Assembly (NCBI GenBank): GCA_000750105.3
Contig: JPHH03000042.1
Coordinates: 62,001 to 126,000, forward strand
Source: Tolypocladium sp. Sup5 PDA-1
Lineage: Eukaryota > Ascomycota > Sordariomycetes > Hypocreales > Ophiocordycipitaceae
Direction of reading: 5' to 3'
DNA: 64,000 nucleotides
Shown: positions 9,694-20,726 of the stretch, piece by piece
Layout: the number at the start of each line of letters is the position of its first letter
Position numbering within the stretch: position 1 is the stretch's first letter
The notes under the pieces: model-generated
Told to the model about the DNA's origin: nothing
Seen by the model: the letters and a program-made list of their open reading frames with translations, nothing else
Databases searched by the model: none
Position numbers and translations under genes: made by a program

Positions 9694-12600
9694 TTACTCT
9701 TCGTTCAAGCTCCCCATTACTCCACCCGTTTTGCTGCTCTTCTTGCCCAACTTGAGCATGCTGAATCGCTTTCTCACGCTTCCCCGCTTGACGATTCCGG
9801 GACCCTCCAGGTCGGCTGTCTTGCCGTCCTTCATGGAGCCTTTGTCCAGGCTTTCCTTGCCCGCGGAGCTGCTTCGCCTTCCCTGGCCGGCGCTCTTGTC
9901 GTTTTGGCTCTCATCAATGGATTGCGAACGGAAGATGCTCTGTCGACGGCCTGTACCCTTGCTCAAGCTGCGTCTGTGGGTGCTCTCTGCGTCCGTTCCG
10001 CCACTCGCCAGTTCAGTCTCCGGTGTCGGCTCCGGTTCTTGCTTCCGACCACCGAGGAAGCTGAGTCTTGCACCACGCTGTCGCAGCGACACTTGCTGGA
10101 CGACGGACGCTTCCTCGGTCTTGATCCCGTTCAGGGGGCTTGCGATATTCGGCCAATGTGAACTTTTGTCACTAGGCAGAGAACCCCTGAACGCGGTGGA
10201 TGGAGTTGACACAGCCTCGCGTGGCGCTGCCGGTGGCGGAGGAGCGAACAAGGCAATCTCTGGCTCGTATGTGCTCTCAAAGTCTACCAACTGTCAGTTA
10301 CTATCCACGGCGTTCAAACTAAAATCGACTCACATCTCTGGAGTTCCTCGTGCCTCTGAGAGAGGACCCCACTTGTGCTTCGGGCAAATAGAGTCAGACA
10401 CCTCTTGATCATCATGGCGTGATCAACAAGTGCCATCTTGAGGGCGGCGTCCTTTGACTCGAGCTCGACTTCATCGTCTTCGTCTTCGTCTTCGTCTTCG
10501 TCTTCACCTTCACCTTCACCTTCACCTTCCCGCTCAGGCAGGAGCTTGCGGTAGCAGACAACGCTGTGCTCAGACGAGGGGTTGACCGAGATGGAAATGG
10601 CATCCAAGAGCAGCTGAGCGTTTTCTTCGTCGCCTTCGGCAAGTCGACGCTCCAGCGCCGTCATCTCCTGAGTCTTGCGCACTATGCGTTCCAATCCTGT
10701 TTCGTGAGCACTCAGGCTAACCTCGTGCGTCTCAACAATCTCGCTTCGTCGAAGCAACGTCGGGAACGGCTCAGCAGTGGTAAATACCACCTTCTCCGCG
10801 TAGTGGTCATGTACGGGCCCAGAGGTACTGCGCTTGGTTGTGAAGGAGAAGCTCTGAGGGTGCGAGGAGAGCAAGAAGTCACGGACGACTTGGGGGACTC
10901 GAGCCCTCTGGAACACCTGATGGGACAGGTCGCGGTGGGCTGTGATGGCTGAGATGAGCAAGAACTGCCCCTCGACTTCATCCACATCACCATTAGTGAC
11001 GATTTGCGCAGATGGATATTGCTCCTGCATGCGGTCGGTGAAAGCAGAGGCTCGCTCTGCAGGCGATCCCTCGTAGACGAACGCTTTGTCTCGGACGCCG
11101 GAGGGGAATCCCAATCCCTTGTAGATGACCTTGAAATACCGCGGGATGAGTTTCTCGCTCTTGGAAATCCTTTCGTATATCGTCGCGATAGCACGCTCCG
11201 CCCTGGCAAGCTTGGCAAAGTCAAACACATTCGTCTCGTACTGCACTTGGAGCTCCTTGTATGCCGTCAACGCATTGCTCCACGACTCTCCTTCCTCAAA
11301 GTGCTTGATCATGTCAAAGTAGATCTTCTCCTTGCGCTCAAAGAGGGTCTGCGCAGGGAATTCCGGCTCCGTCAACGCGGGAGTTTGCCTGGTCGGATCC
11401 CACTCGTACAGGTCGGCATGAAGGCGCAGAGCCAGTCCAGCCTCGGCGTGGTTCCTCGTTTCCGCCTGGAAGCTCGCCAGCTGATGGACATAGCGAACGA
11501 AAATCTCCTCCTTCTGCATATCACGCAGAAACTCCATCAGGCGCAGCCGGTTGATAATATTTGATGCCTCGTTGCTGCCGTCGCCGCTGTGAACGGCAAC
11601 CAGCAAGTCCAGGAATTCATCCAGAGTGGCGACAAGCTCCCGAATAGCTCCGTAGAGTGGCTCGTCAGGCGTCTCTGAGAGAGGCTCGAAACGTTCCAGC
11701 AATTCGCCAACGAAAAGCTTCTGCAGGATGCTTTCGGTAAGCGGGTTTGATTTGAAGAAGTGGTCCAGGCAATCAATCATCTCCGTCTGGATGACCGTCA
11801 AGTCTTCGCTTAGTGTCCACTCGCTGACGATCATCGTCTGCAAAACTTCGACGGCCATCCTGCGAAGGCCCTCATGTACACTCAAGCAGAGCTCAACAAT
11901 GGGTCCAACGAGGGTAGGGACGTATTGGACTTGGTATCCTCCGATTTTCGGTAGCCCGTAGCGGGCACGCTCATCGGGGGTTGTCTCCCATCCGATGGCC
12001 TCCCAGGTTCGGCGGAGAAGCTCGGCCCCGTGCTCCCTCACGTCACCAGCAATCTTCCACACAGCCCGGCGCTTTTGCTCGGGGAAAGTTTCGAGGGCTA
12101 GAGACGTGCTCCCTACCAGCTTGAGAAGCGTCGTGAAGAACAGCTTCCAAAGCTCCGTGTTGAAGCTTTCGGCATCGTCAGGATCGGGAAGAAACGACTC
12201 TAGCATGATGCTGGCCAAGTACTGCAAGGTACGCATTGTTGACTTGTGGTGGTAGATGTGCACACTCAGCCACCCTGGTGGGAAAGCTTCGCCGGTGAGG
12301 ATGCTCATGTGCACTCGGAGGAGGTTCTCCAGAACGATTGTCAGGTCGCCTTCGGCCAGTTCAAGCTGCATGCCTGCAGGAGAGTTCGAGACGGCAGACA
12401 GCACAGCAGACAGTTCGGCCAAGGCTTCGTCGAATGCAAATTTCTCGGCAATGGGCTTTGAAGGGAAGGGATATGTCGTAGGAAACAGGAGGGAGAGGCG
12501 GTCCCGCGACTTTTGAGGGGATGACAGAATAGACAGGTAGGAGTCGATAATTCTGGGGATGTGATCTGGAATCTCTGAACCAAGGTGATCGACCTGGCTG

Positions 12601-15600
12601 GCGATCACAGAGCAGCACAGGCGAATCTGGTCCCGCCATTGGTCATTGACTTCCTCGGTATGGCCCCAATGAGGCGCAATCCATCGAGCCGTGTTGGCAC
12701 TGAGGGCTGCCTTTTGGTCCGGATGAGCAAAGAGCTCCAGCTTCGAGTAGTTGATGATGAGAACGAGCTTGTACAATATCAGTTTGCCCTTGACCTTTGT
12801 GCAGGAATCCATAAAGTCAATGGCAATGTGCAAGATCTCCTCGGTTGTCAGGAGACCAGTGAGCTCCGGCAGCCATGTGTGAAAGTGCTGCACGGCCAAC
12901 GTCTGGCTGCCGACCAAGACGGGGGCCAGGTTACGCATCATTGCGTCAAGTGCCTTAAAAATTGTCCGCAGTTGCCGCGTGAACCCCTGTGGCGAAGACT
13001 TGATTCCTATCACAGCCTCTTTCGCCTTCATTTGCCCCCTAGCATGTGTGATGAATTTGAGAATGTGCCGTACAACCTTGAAGGTAGCCCTCAGCTTGCG
13101 GGCAGTCTCGGGCTCTGTGGGATTCTCGAGCAGCCGCGTGAACGATCGAACCAGGCTAGATGTAGCAAACGGGTAGTTGAACTGGGTCTCTGCGTACTGA
13201 TCAACCAAGGGGCCAAGATTGAACCTCCGGTCGTGAACGATGCCGAGAACCCTGACCAACGCTGTGAATACTAGGTCCTCAAACTCATCGTTGCCAGAGT
13301 TCTCGACAAGGACGCCGAAAAGTCCGTCCAGTACGTCGCTAAGCAGCTTGACAACTTCAATCTCAGGGACGAATATCAGCTGCCTCAACACGGAGGAGAT
13401 GTCTTCTTGAGACAGCTCCTTCCACTTGAGTATTCCCAGTATCACCCTGTCCTGGGAGAACCGTGTGCTGCATAGGAATGTGTCTACAAGAAGTACCGCC
13501 AGCGGTCCGGTGACCTCGGCAGAGTGCTGGCCCTTGCCGCGAGGAGCCCAGGGTAGCGAGAGATAGCCGCCTTTCCCCGAGGGACCAGCCAGCGCGGTCG
13601 ATGTGTTCTCGTCTATCTTATAGAGCAAGAGCCCGTGGCGACCGTCGCGCATGAAGGCTTGCTGGTCCCACAGAGGCATGTGCGCGACAGCAAATGGGAA
13701 GTTCGGCACGTCAGACAGGAACATGACGACGTGAGCGGTTGATACATCGTTTGGCGACAACGAAAGTCGCAGCGTCTGGTTCCACGACTCCCCTCTTTCC
13801 GTAGCAGCAGACTTGAACGTGGTCACCGCATCCTTGTTGGATGAGGTGTAGATGCAATCCTCGAATCGCTGGCCAGAGGGTCCGCGGACTTCCAACGTGA
13901 TTTGCAGGTTCGTGCCTTGTAAGCCGGACGGCATACTGGTCGCACTGCCACCGTATCTGGATAGGAGATTTTGCCGAGCCAGAGCGGCAGTGTTGATCGT
14001 CAAATAGATGTCAGACCTGGGCTTTGTCGGTGCGCCTGAGAAGCCAATTCTGCTGGTCTTGGAAACTCCTGAAAGCAGAGTGGGCGTGGCTTTGATCAAC
14101 GCATCGGCGTCTCGGTGATTGAACGTCTGAAGACAGACCTGGAGCCGCTCGCCTCTTCGCGATCTCTCGAAATGCCCGTTGGACTTGTCCATGACTTCTC
14201 GAATCAACGAATCCCATTCTTCTCCATGCTCTTTTTCGGAGGCGAGTCGTGCAGTCGGTGACCAGATGCTGACAACTTGCTCAACCTCTTCGGTTTGCTT
14301 CATGATGGAGTTGAGCTTCAAAACGCCAACCCCGACCGTTCGCTGAGCCGTCTGTATTACTGGCACTGCAACGCCACCTCTTGAACTGGCGGTGCTTGGG
14401 GGGCCATGGCCATCTCGGCTTTCCAGTCCAGTGGTCGGAGGAGCACCCTCGTGTTGTTCCGAGACCGAGCCCATCTTCGACACGGCGTGGCCCCTCGAAA
14501 AGGTCGACCGCCCACTCTTGCCACCCCACATTAAGCTTCTCCTAGAGGTCTTGGTTCCACTGGTAGGAGTTGACTGTGAGTGGTCCCTCGAATGGACATG
14601 TTCTTTGGCAGTTCCGGACCGGGAGAGGGGCGCCGTCTGTGCGATTTGCTGAGATGCAAGAACCTTGACCACCAGGTACAGTTCAGAGTCTGCTGATGGA
14701 GCGTCACCAATGTCCTGGGCGGACAAGTCGGTGAACAGGGTTCTGGTGGAAGAGCTTTGGGTGAGGTTTCCAATCATTCCGCCAGATGGTACCTCGACAC
14801 TGAAGCATTCCGATAAGTTTGACACCTTGTCGTGCTGGGGTTTGCTAACGAGATAAATCACCAGCGAAGTTTCCTCCGTAGACGAGCCTGCAAAGCCTTT
14901 GACCTCCAGCAGGAGATGGTGCAAGCTTGAGAGCTCGACAATGGGCTGAGGGGGCTCGTCCAAAAGACTCATCAGGGACTGGAGGCTGGTGACCTCCACA
15001 ACGGAATCGTCGCCTGTCAAGACTCGACCGCGAGCTGCCGGATCCCGCACAATCACTTGTCCCCCGCAAAGCTTGTTAACCTGTACCAGATCCCAGACAG
15101 TCTTTTCCCGTAACAGCTCGTACTCGTGAGCTGTGAGGACATTGTAGAGGAACTGTTGGCGATGGAGGTTGAGGCTGGAGATGAGTCGCGAGAGTTTGTC
15201 CAGCTCGGCGTACTTGCGCGAAAGGAGCAGCTCGTGGAGGTTCTTGGAGTGCCATTCTCGCAGGCACGAGGCGATCTCGTCGATTAGCGGCTCGGAAGCA
15301 GACGTCGGCGTCTCGTCTCCTATCTTCAGCATTGGAACTGGCGCTGAAGGTCGCGGGGCATCGGGATCCCTCTTGACGGGAACGGACAAGCTCCCCAGAG
15401 TGCCATTGGGGAGCTCACTCAGGGCCCGTCTCCCGTTGCTCAGGCTGACTGGCTTATCTTTGCCCTTCCTTTTGGTCGGCGAGGTGCCGTTAGTGATGCC
15501 GCTCTTGGCAGAATCACTCGTTGGCCGAGGACTCCCTCCGCCTGCGCCGTCGCTTGCGTTCTCTTCTTGTTCATCTTCGTCGTCGGCGTCTTCATCGTCT

Positions 15601-15881
15601 CGGTCGTCGGGTTCGCCGAGCATCTCTCGGACTTCGACACAGCTGCGGGGGAAGATGCCGCTGAAGACACGGGCCTCGAGCGTCTGCCCCTTGACGGAAG
15701 TCAGACCCGCCAGCAAGCTGGGCGGCGCGACGAGGTAGCCTCGCAGCCAGTTGCCGTCTGGCGTCTCCTCGATGATGTAGAGCTCATCGCCAATCTCGAG
15801 CGGGAGGTCGGCCGGGCTCTCAGCAGCAAAGGGGTATGTCGCAACGGCGAAGGCGATCCGGGGGAGAGGCTGCCAGGGCAT
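9694..15881 (-). CDS. DOCK-family Rho guanine nucleotide exchange factor, 2045 aa
   Basis: Two exons, 15881-10334 and 10283-9694, split by a 50-nt intron, encode a full-length DOCK protein. It starts MPWQPLPRIAFAVATYPF with an SH3 domain (about residues 9-85, including DELYIIEETPDGNWLRGYL). A C2-like DHR-1 region lies around residues 620-760 (DIYLTINTAALARQ, LSDVPNFPFAVAHMPLWD). A long helical armadillo-like middle follows. The catalytic DHR-2 lies roughly at 1470-1850 (LHADLYEWDP, YFDMIKHFEEGESW, IPRYFKVIYKGLGFP). A run of Glu-Gly and Glu-Asp repeats interrupts it near residue 1785. The C-terminal 195 residues are Ser/Pro/Lys-rich and probably disordered. By family knowledge it loads GTP onto a Rac/Rho5-type GTPase together with an ELMO partner (yeast Dck1-Lmo1), acting in polarity, wall and stress signalling. 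Confidence 0.92.
10471..10530 (-). repeat. In-frame hexanucleotide repeats coding an acidic run
   Basis: Inside the DOCK coding sequence, about five CTTCGT-type units are followed by about four CTTCAC-type units on the plus strand. Read on the minus strand they encode (EG)n followed by (ED)n. The unit length of six keeps the frame, so strains can be expected to differ in length without loss of the gene. Confidence 0.9.
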
Positions 15882-18066
15882 TGGATCTCCAGCGTCGGCG
15901 CTCCCAAGCGCCGAGAAAGCTGCAGACGGGCAGCGTCAGGGCCACAGGAAATTTCCAGGTCGCGGGGCGCGGCCAGCTGGTCGGCAAGGCTTGACGTCGG
16001 AGCGCAGCTGTGCAGAGGCTCGCGGAGGCATCAAGCGTCCACACGGCCAGTCGAGGTTCGCGGGATCCGAGATGGAGTTCCTGAAAGGTTCATTGGTAAG
16101 TTTTGACGTTCGCAGACGCGCGAAGCAGAGGTGGTCTGCCGGGTCCCGGCAAGCTGGAGATTGGACTCACAGAGTGGGTGCGTGGGAATATTGAGTGCAG
16201 GGCCTCGGTGCGCAAACCCCTGAATAAACGCGATAGCTAGCAGGGTTCGCTACCGATGCGTGTTTGCAGGCGACGTCGACAGCGAGCGACTCGAAGGCAG
16301 GGCAAAGGTTTTTGATTGAACGCTGCACCGCTCGCGGAAGATGGGATCAATCTGAAAAAAAAAATGCGCAAATAGATTGGACGAGGAGATTCCAAGCCCA
16401 GGCCACGAGGCAACATATGTTTGCTCTCTTCCCTCGACTCTACTACAGTCAAGCACCAGAGGGGTGCACGGTTGCGCTAGTGGCAGGCCGCCTTAGCACC
16501 TAGGCCTACGAGCATGCCTGGTGGGGGAGGCATCGGCCCATGGGGGACGTTGGGGTGGCCTGGCTGCCCAATCTAGTCCAAGCGGTCCATACGGTGCTAT
16601 CTGGCCCCCGCGTGCCGCAGCCAGCCACAGCGGGATGCAGTGCGTTTGAGTTCAGGACATGCCCTGGGCAGCCTGTACGAAGTATGCACGTCTCAGCTGT
16701 CGATGGTTCAATGATTCAGCCTGCCAGGTCCGATCGCCTGCTGGCGCTTCAGCATGCGTATCAATGCAATGGCTCCCCCGCTCTGCCGAAGCAGCCGGTA
16801 AATAATTAACAGGTAAAGTTTCCATGCTCAGCGTTGGTGGCCTCTTTACCAGCCAACTGCCGTTGGCGTTGTACCTTAAAGTTCTTGCGCTTTGGCCGCC
16901 AGCCAGCGTTACCCTACACCGTTGGCGTTCAACGTGGCGGCGGCGGCGACTATTGATGCGTGGTTTTGTGGCACAGCAGCATCCTTAAAGGGGCAGCATA
17001 GCCAGCGAATAGGCATTGCGTTGAGCCCCAGCCGTCAGTCTGTTTCTTTGCCAGACATAAGTTACATACTGTACGGACTAGGTAAGACGGGATGCCGTCG
17101 TTTCTGACATACATACGAGTATGCCACTTGCGCGGCCTAAGCTAATAAGAGCCTCAGCCGCCAGCGCGGGCACCAGGAACATGGAGCTGCCAAGATCCAC
17201 CTAAAGTTTACGTCGCTCGCCCCCCGGCCTCCTTGCTAACAGACAACTCCAAGCACGATACGGACTACAGCAAGGGAGCTCGCTTTCTACGGCCAGGACC
17301 CATAAAACGAACATGTTCAGAACTGGTGAACTTGAAAGGACCACCTCAATCACAGGCGACCCGCATCCACCCATCTGAGAGCGTGTTGCGAGACACGATG
17401 CATTGTGGTTTGGTATCAGCCTGGCTGCCCGCAAGGTCCAGTGGCAATGAACAAGATCTCCTCGAAACACCCTAGATCGCTCATAAAACAGCATGGGCCT
17501 CACCCATGTCCCAAGTTAACGACAATCAACGACCTTCGGAATACCTACGGACTACTTCGCACACCCGGCCTGCTCCCCCGCCCTCTCATCGGTATCGCGA
17601 GATGATTGCCTCAGATGCAAGTGATCAGATGCAAGTGATCAGATGCAAGTGATACGCACCAACGTGGCATCGGCCCCGCTTGTCACCGGCGCCGGCCACC
17701 GACTTCAGTCGCTCCCTCGCGGTCAGCCGCGTGTGGCTTCACCGCTCCAGTTCAAATAGAACTGATTGGCACATCTCCTCCACAACCGCGTCCCAACCGA
17801 CAGGCCACTTGCTGTTGCGACTATCCCTGGTGTCTTGCCCCGCCGGTAGGCGCGCCCAATGCACGTCAGTGACTTCATCCGGCGTCAGCGCCTCCAGTAG
17901 CCTCACTGCCTGAACACGGTTGGCCATGTCACGCACCATCCCGTCCCCTTCTGCACGCCACCCGTCGTCATTCTCTCCAAGGCAACATACACAGAGGGCC
18001 GCGCATTTAGAATCCGTTAGGACCGCAAAACTATTCATCACCTACCACGGATATTCACCCCCCACC
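15882..18066. promoter_or_regulatory. Divergent intergenic region, DOCK and GNAT promoters
   Basis: This 2.2 kb lies between the divergent DOCK and acetyltransferase genes. It contains three copies of TACGGACTA (17072, 17259, 17546) and a triplicated 14-mer at 17612. No coding region with family support is seen. The CDS-like frame that runs into the acetyltransferase from 17920 is treated as 5' UTR. Confidence 0.4.
17612..17653. repeat. Three perfect tandem copies of a 14-mer
   Basis: CAGATGCAAGTGAT is repeated three times without spacer or mismatch. It sits about 415 nt upstream of the chosen acetyltransferase start codon, in the likely promoter. Perfect identity suggests recent slippage. 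Confidence 0.95.
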
Positions 18067-18882
18067 ATGGGCACTCCCTTCATCACGCTGCTCGAGCCTA
18101 GCAAGCTCGAGGGGTTCCAGGCGGGCGTCACTCACGACGCACAGCCGGCTTCGATCCCCCGGCCGTTTCTCGACGCCATGGAGGTTCGCGAGAGCGTCTT
18201 CGTCGAGGAACAAAAAATCCCTCTCGAGAATGAGTTCGACGCCGACGACCCCCGGTCGTGTCACTGGGTCGTCTACGCCAGCGTCAACAAGACGGAGGAG
18301 CTCGAGGTGCGAGACAAGGACGGCAACGTCATCCAGCCCCGCAAGAGCTCGACTCGCACAACACCAATTGGGACGATCCGCTTGGTCCCCTTCCCTCATG
18401 ATCAGCACCCCAAAGCCGGTGGGAGGTACTGGAATGGGGTACTGGAAGGGGAGAACGAGGAATCCCCGAGCAGCCCCGGCGGACCCAATAAGACTGTTGG
18501 CATTGACCGACCTACGTCTCTCCACGACGGCAAGGAGCCGTATGTGAAGCTCGGGCGGCTGTCTGTGGTCAAGGATTTCCGAGGCAACCATCTCGCCGGC
18601 CTGCTCGTCAATACGGTACTGTCCTGGCTGAGAGCAAACCCGGCGTACTTCGACCCCAGCATCACTGAGCTGGGCTTGGAGTCAATGGGCGCGACGAACG
18701 AGTCGGAGATCCCCAAGTGGGGAGGCCTCGTCTGTGTTCATGCGCAGGAACAGGTCGTCGGTGCCTGGTCGAAATGGGGATTTCGGGTGGACGAGGGCAT
18801 GGGTAGGTGGTGGGAGGAAGACATTCCTCACGTGGGCATGTTCCAGAGGCTGGAAGTCAGTTCCAAGGAGGTCCGCATCTGA
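18067..18882 (+). CDS. GNAT-type N-acetyltransferase, 271 aa, intronless
   Basis: A single exon starts MGTPFITLLEPSKLEGF at 18067, in the context CACCATGG. The frame is open 49 codons further upstream, but that part reads as untranslated sequence. The fold elements of the GNAT superfamily are visible: an N-terminal strand-helix with VRESVFVEEQKIPLENEFD (residues about 40-58), DPRSCHWVVYA, TPIGTIRLVPFP (strand 4), and the acetyl-CoA loop region KLGRLSVVKDFRGNHLAGLL (residues about 161-180), followed by GAWSKWGFRVDEG. The V-x-x-x-x-R-G-x-x-x-A pattern corresponds to the acetyl-CoA pyrophosphate loop, although the usual Q/RxxGxG/A spacing is relaxed. The EEQ..P..EFD start resembles ElaA-like members. 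The substrate is unknown. No targeting signal is apparent, so it is probably cytosolic or nuclear. Confidence 0.8.
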   Translation: MGTPFITLLEPSKLEGFQAGVTHDAQPASIPRPFLDAMEVRESVFVEEQKIPLENEFDADDPRSCHWVVYASVNKTEELEVRDKDGNVIQPRKSSTRTTPIGTIRLVPFPHDQHPKAGGRYWNGVLEGENEESPSSPGGPNKTVGIDRPTSLHDGKEPYVKLGRLSVVKDFRGNHLAGLLVNTVLSWLRANPAYFDPSITELGLESMGATNESEIPKWGGLVCVHAQEQVVGAWSKWGFRVDEGMGRWWEEDIPHVGMFQRLEVSSKEVRI

Positions 18883-19222
18883 GTCCGCGGCTCCCAGGTC
18901 CCGCGGCGCGCATTTACGAGTTTACGAACCTTTAGACATGACGGCTCCAGACGAGGCCGTCACCCATTGCATTGGCTGGAAAGCATAGTGGAATTGATAT
19001 CCCATTATAGAACCCCAAGAGCCCGAAAGTGCATGAAGATGGAGCAGGCGGCGTTAAATTCATTGTGCCCTAGTTGAGCCCAGATTTTTATTGAGTCTCT
19101 AGAGCCATTTGTGACAATCCATAGCCGCGTTCCCAGACCCGAACGCAAAATGCAATTCTGAAAGATGCCAGAACCACGCCAAAGCCGCAAACCCTCCAGC
19201 CAGACACCCACCCACAAAACAT

Positions 19223-19993
19223 TTATCGGTTGCTCTTGGCCACACGCTCCAGCTCGTCCTTCTTCTTGATGGCGTAAGAGTTGCTGCTGCCCTTCGCGGC
19301 GTTGATCAGCTCCTCAGCCAAGCACTCGGCAATCGACTTGACGTTGCGGAAAGCAGCCTCGCGGGCACCGGTGGTGAGCAGGGCAATAGCCTGGTTCACC
19401 CGGCGCAGGGGCGAGACATCGACGGCTTGTCGTCGGACGGTACCGGCGGAACCAATTCGGGTAGAGTCTTCGCGGGGACCGCAGTTGACGATGGCATCGA
19501 CGGCGACCTGGATGGGGTTCTGGTCGGTCATGAGGTGGATCTGAAGCGCAGTGTTAGCCTCTGCTGTCTCGTCTTATATCCAAATGTCTCGCTCAACGTA
19601 CGATCTCGAAGGAGTGGGCGACGATGCGGACAGCCATCAGCTTCTTGCCGTTGTTGCGGCCGTGCATCATGAGCGAGTTGGTCAATCGCTCGATGATGGG
19701 GCAGTTGGCCTTGCGGAATCGCTTGACGGCATATCGGCCAGCGGAGTGGGTGACGTAGACGGGGTTTCGCAGGGAAATGTAGTCACTGTTCGATCAATCC
19801 ATCAGCAAATGCCTTCTCTCCACGGTGTTTTCGGCGGATTCGCTTCGACGTACGTCAGGGAGATGTCGCGGACCTCGACATCGTAGTCCCACTTGTTGAA
19901 CAGCTTGATGTTGCCGACCTCCTTGACAACATCCTTGGGGAGAACGTCGGAGAAGGTCGTGTTCTCGACTTCGATATCGCCGCCGTCAGACAT
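19223..19993 (-). CDS. rps5: 40S ribosomal protein S5 (uS7), 213 aa
   Basis: Three exons join in frame: 19993-19854, 19785-19602 and 19540-19223. The protein starts MSDGGDIEVENTTFSDVLP and carries the strongly conserved uS7 sequence, including YAVKRFRKANCPIIERL, NSLMMHGRNNGKKLMAVRIV, MTDQNPIQVAVDAIVNCGPR and RRQAVDVSPLRRVNQAI, and it ends ELERVAKSNR. uS7 binds the 3' major domain of 18S rRNA and lines the E site and mRNA exit of the small subunit. The gene is transcribed away from RPS25 across a 317-nt shared upstream region, which suggests coordinated expression of the pair. Its length matches the fungal norm of about 212 residues. Confidence 0.97.
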
Positions 19994-20310
19994 TTTGGCT
20001 GTTGCAGTCGTGCTTTCCGGATCTGGCGGGGGACTGCGGGTTAGTCGTGCGGATTGTCGAGATGGGATTTTTCGTGAGGTTGAAGATGGGCCAGGTCGAT
20101 GAGGGTTGAAATTTTGGTGGTGTGTGGGCCTGGCGAATCAGGTGGCGCGAAAAGTTCGGTACGTACCCTGCGCCCTCAAAGTGTTAGGGCACGCCTGCCC
20201 TGGGCCAAACTCCGCCGGAGGGGCCTCTCTCAAGCGGGAGTCTTTGGCTTCGTTTGGCAAAAAATCCCGTTCCTCCACACTCCCGTCAACGTCAATCACA
20301 TCAGAACAAA
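19994..20310. promoter_or_regulatory. Bidirectional promoter of RPS5 and RPS25 with a TTAGGG box
   Basis: The 317 nt between the two start codons must drive both ribosomal protein genes. It contains ACCCTGCGCCCT (20165-20176) and GTTAGGGC (20183-20190), arranged as GCCCT...AGGGC around a short spacer. TTAGGG or ACCCTA motifs (telobox, fission yeast HomolE; bound by Tbf1-like factors) are known in ribosomal promoters of many fungi outside Saccharomyces. Assignment to such a factor here is inference. Confidence 0.55.
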
Positions 20311-20726
20311 ATGGTACGCCCGCACCAGCCATCGTGACGGCATCGCACGCTGCATGCTAATCCCGACTTTGATTTACAGGCGCCCGCTGCTGGAGCAAAG
20401 AAGCAAAAGAAGAAGTGGTCCAAGGGCAAGGTCAAGGACAAGGCCCAGCACGCCGTTCTCCTCGACAAGACCACCTCCGAGAAGCTCTACAAGGATGTGC
20501 AGTCGTACCGCCTCGTCACCGTCGCCGTCCTCGTCGACAGAATGAAGGTCAACGGCTCGCTCGCCCGCCAGTGCATCGCCGACCTCGAGGAGAAGGGCAT
20601 GATCAAGCCCATCGTCACCCACAGCAAGATGAAGATCTACAGTATGACCGCGAGCGCCCCGATGAAGCAGACGACGAGGAGCCCTGAAACTGACAGATTG
20701 CAGCCCGTGCCGTTGGCGGTTCCTAA
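20311..20726 (+). CDS. rps25: 40S ribosomal protein S25 (eS25), 95 aa
   Basis: Exon 1 is just the start codon (20311-20313), exon 2 is 20380-20641 and exon 3 is 20704-20726. The protein reads MAPAAGAKKQKKKWSKGKVK at the N-terminus, continues with AVLLDKTTSEKLYKDVQSYR and VTVAVLVDRMKVNGSLARQC, and ends KMKIYTRAVGGS. This is the eS25 winged-helix protein at the head of the small subunit, needed for some IRES and hypusine-independent initiation events in other eukaryotes. An intron immediately after ATG is common in fungal ribosomal protein genes and explains the otherwise absent start. Exon 3 was placed by the CAG at 20701-20703, which restores the conserved YTRA ending. Confidence 0.93.

Noticed and set aside
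17920..18066. 49-residue N-terminal extension of the GNAT protein
   Set aside because: Composition is unlike the rest of the protein, and the ATG at 18067 has a better context and begins the conserved region.
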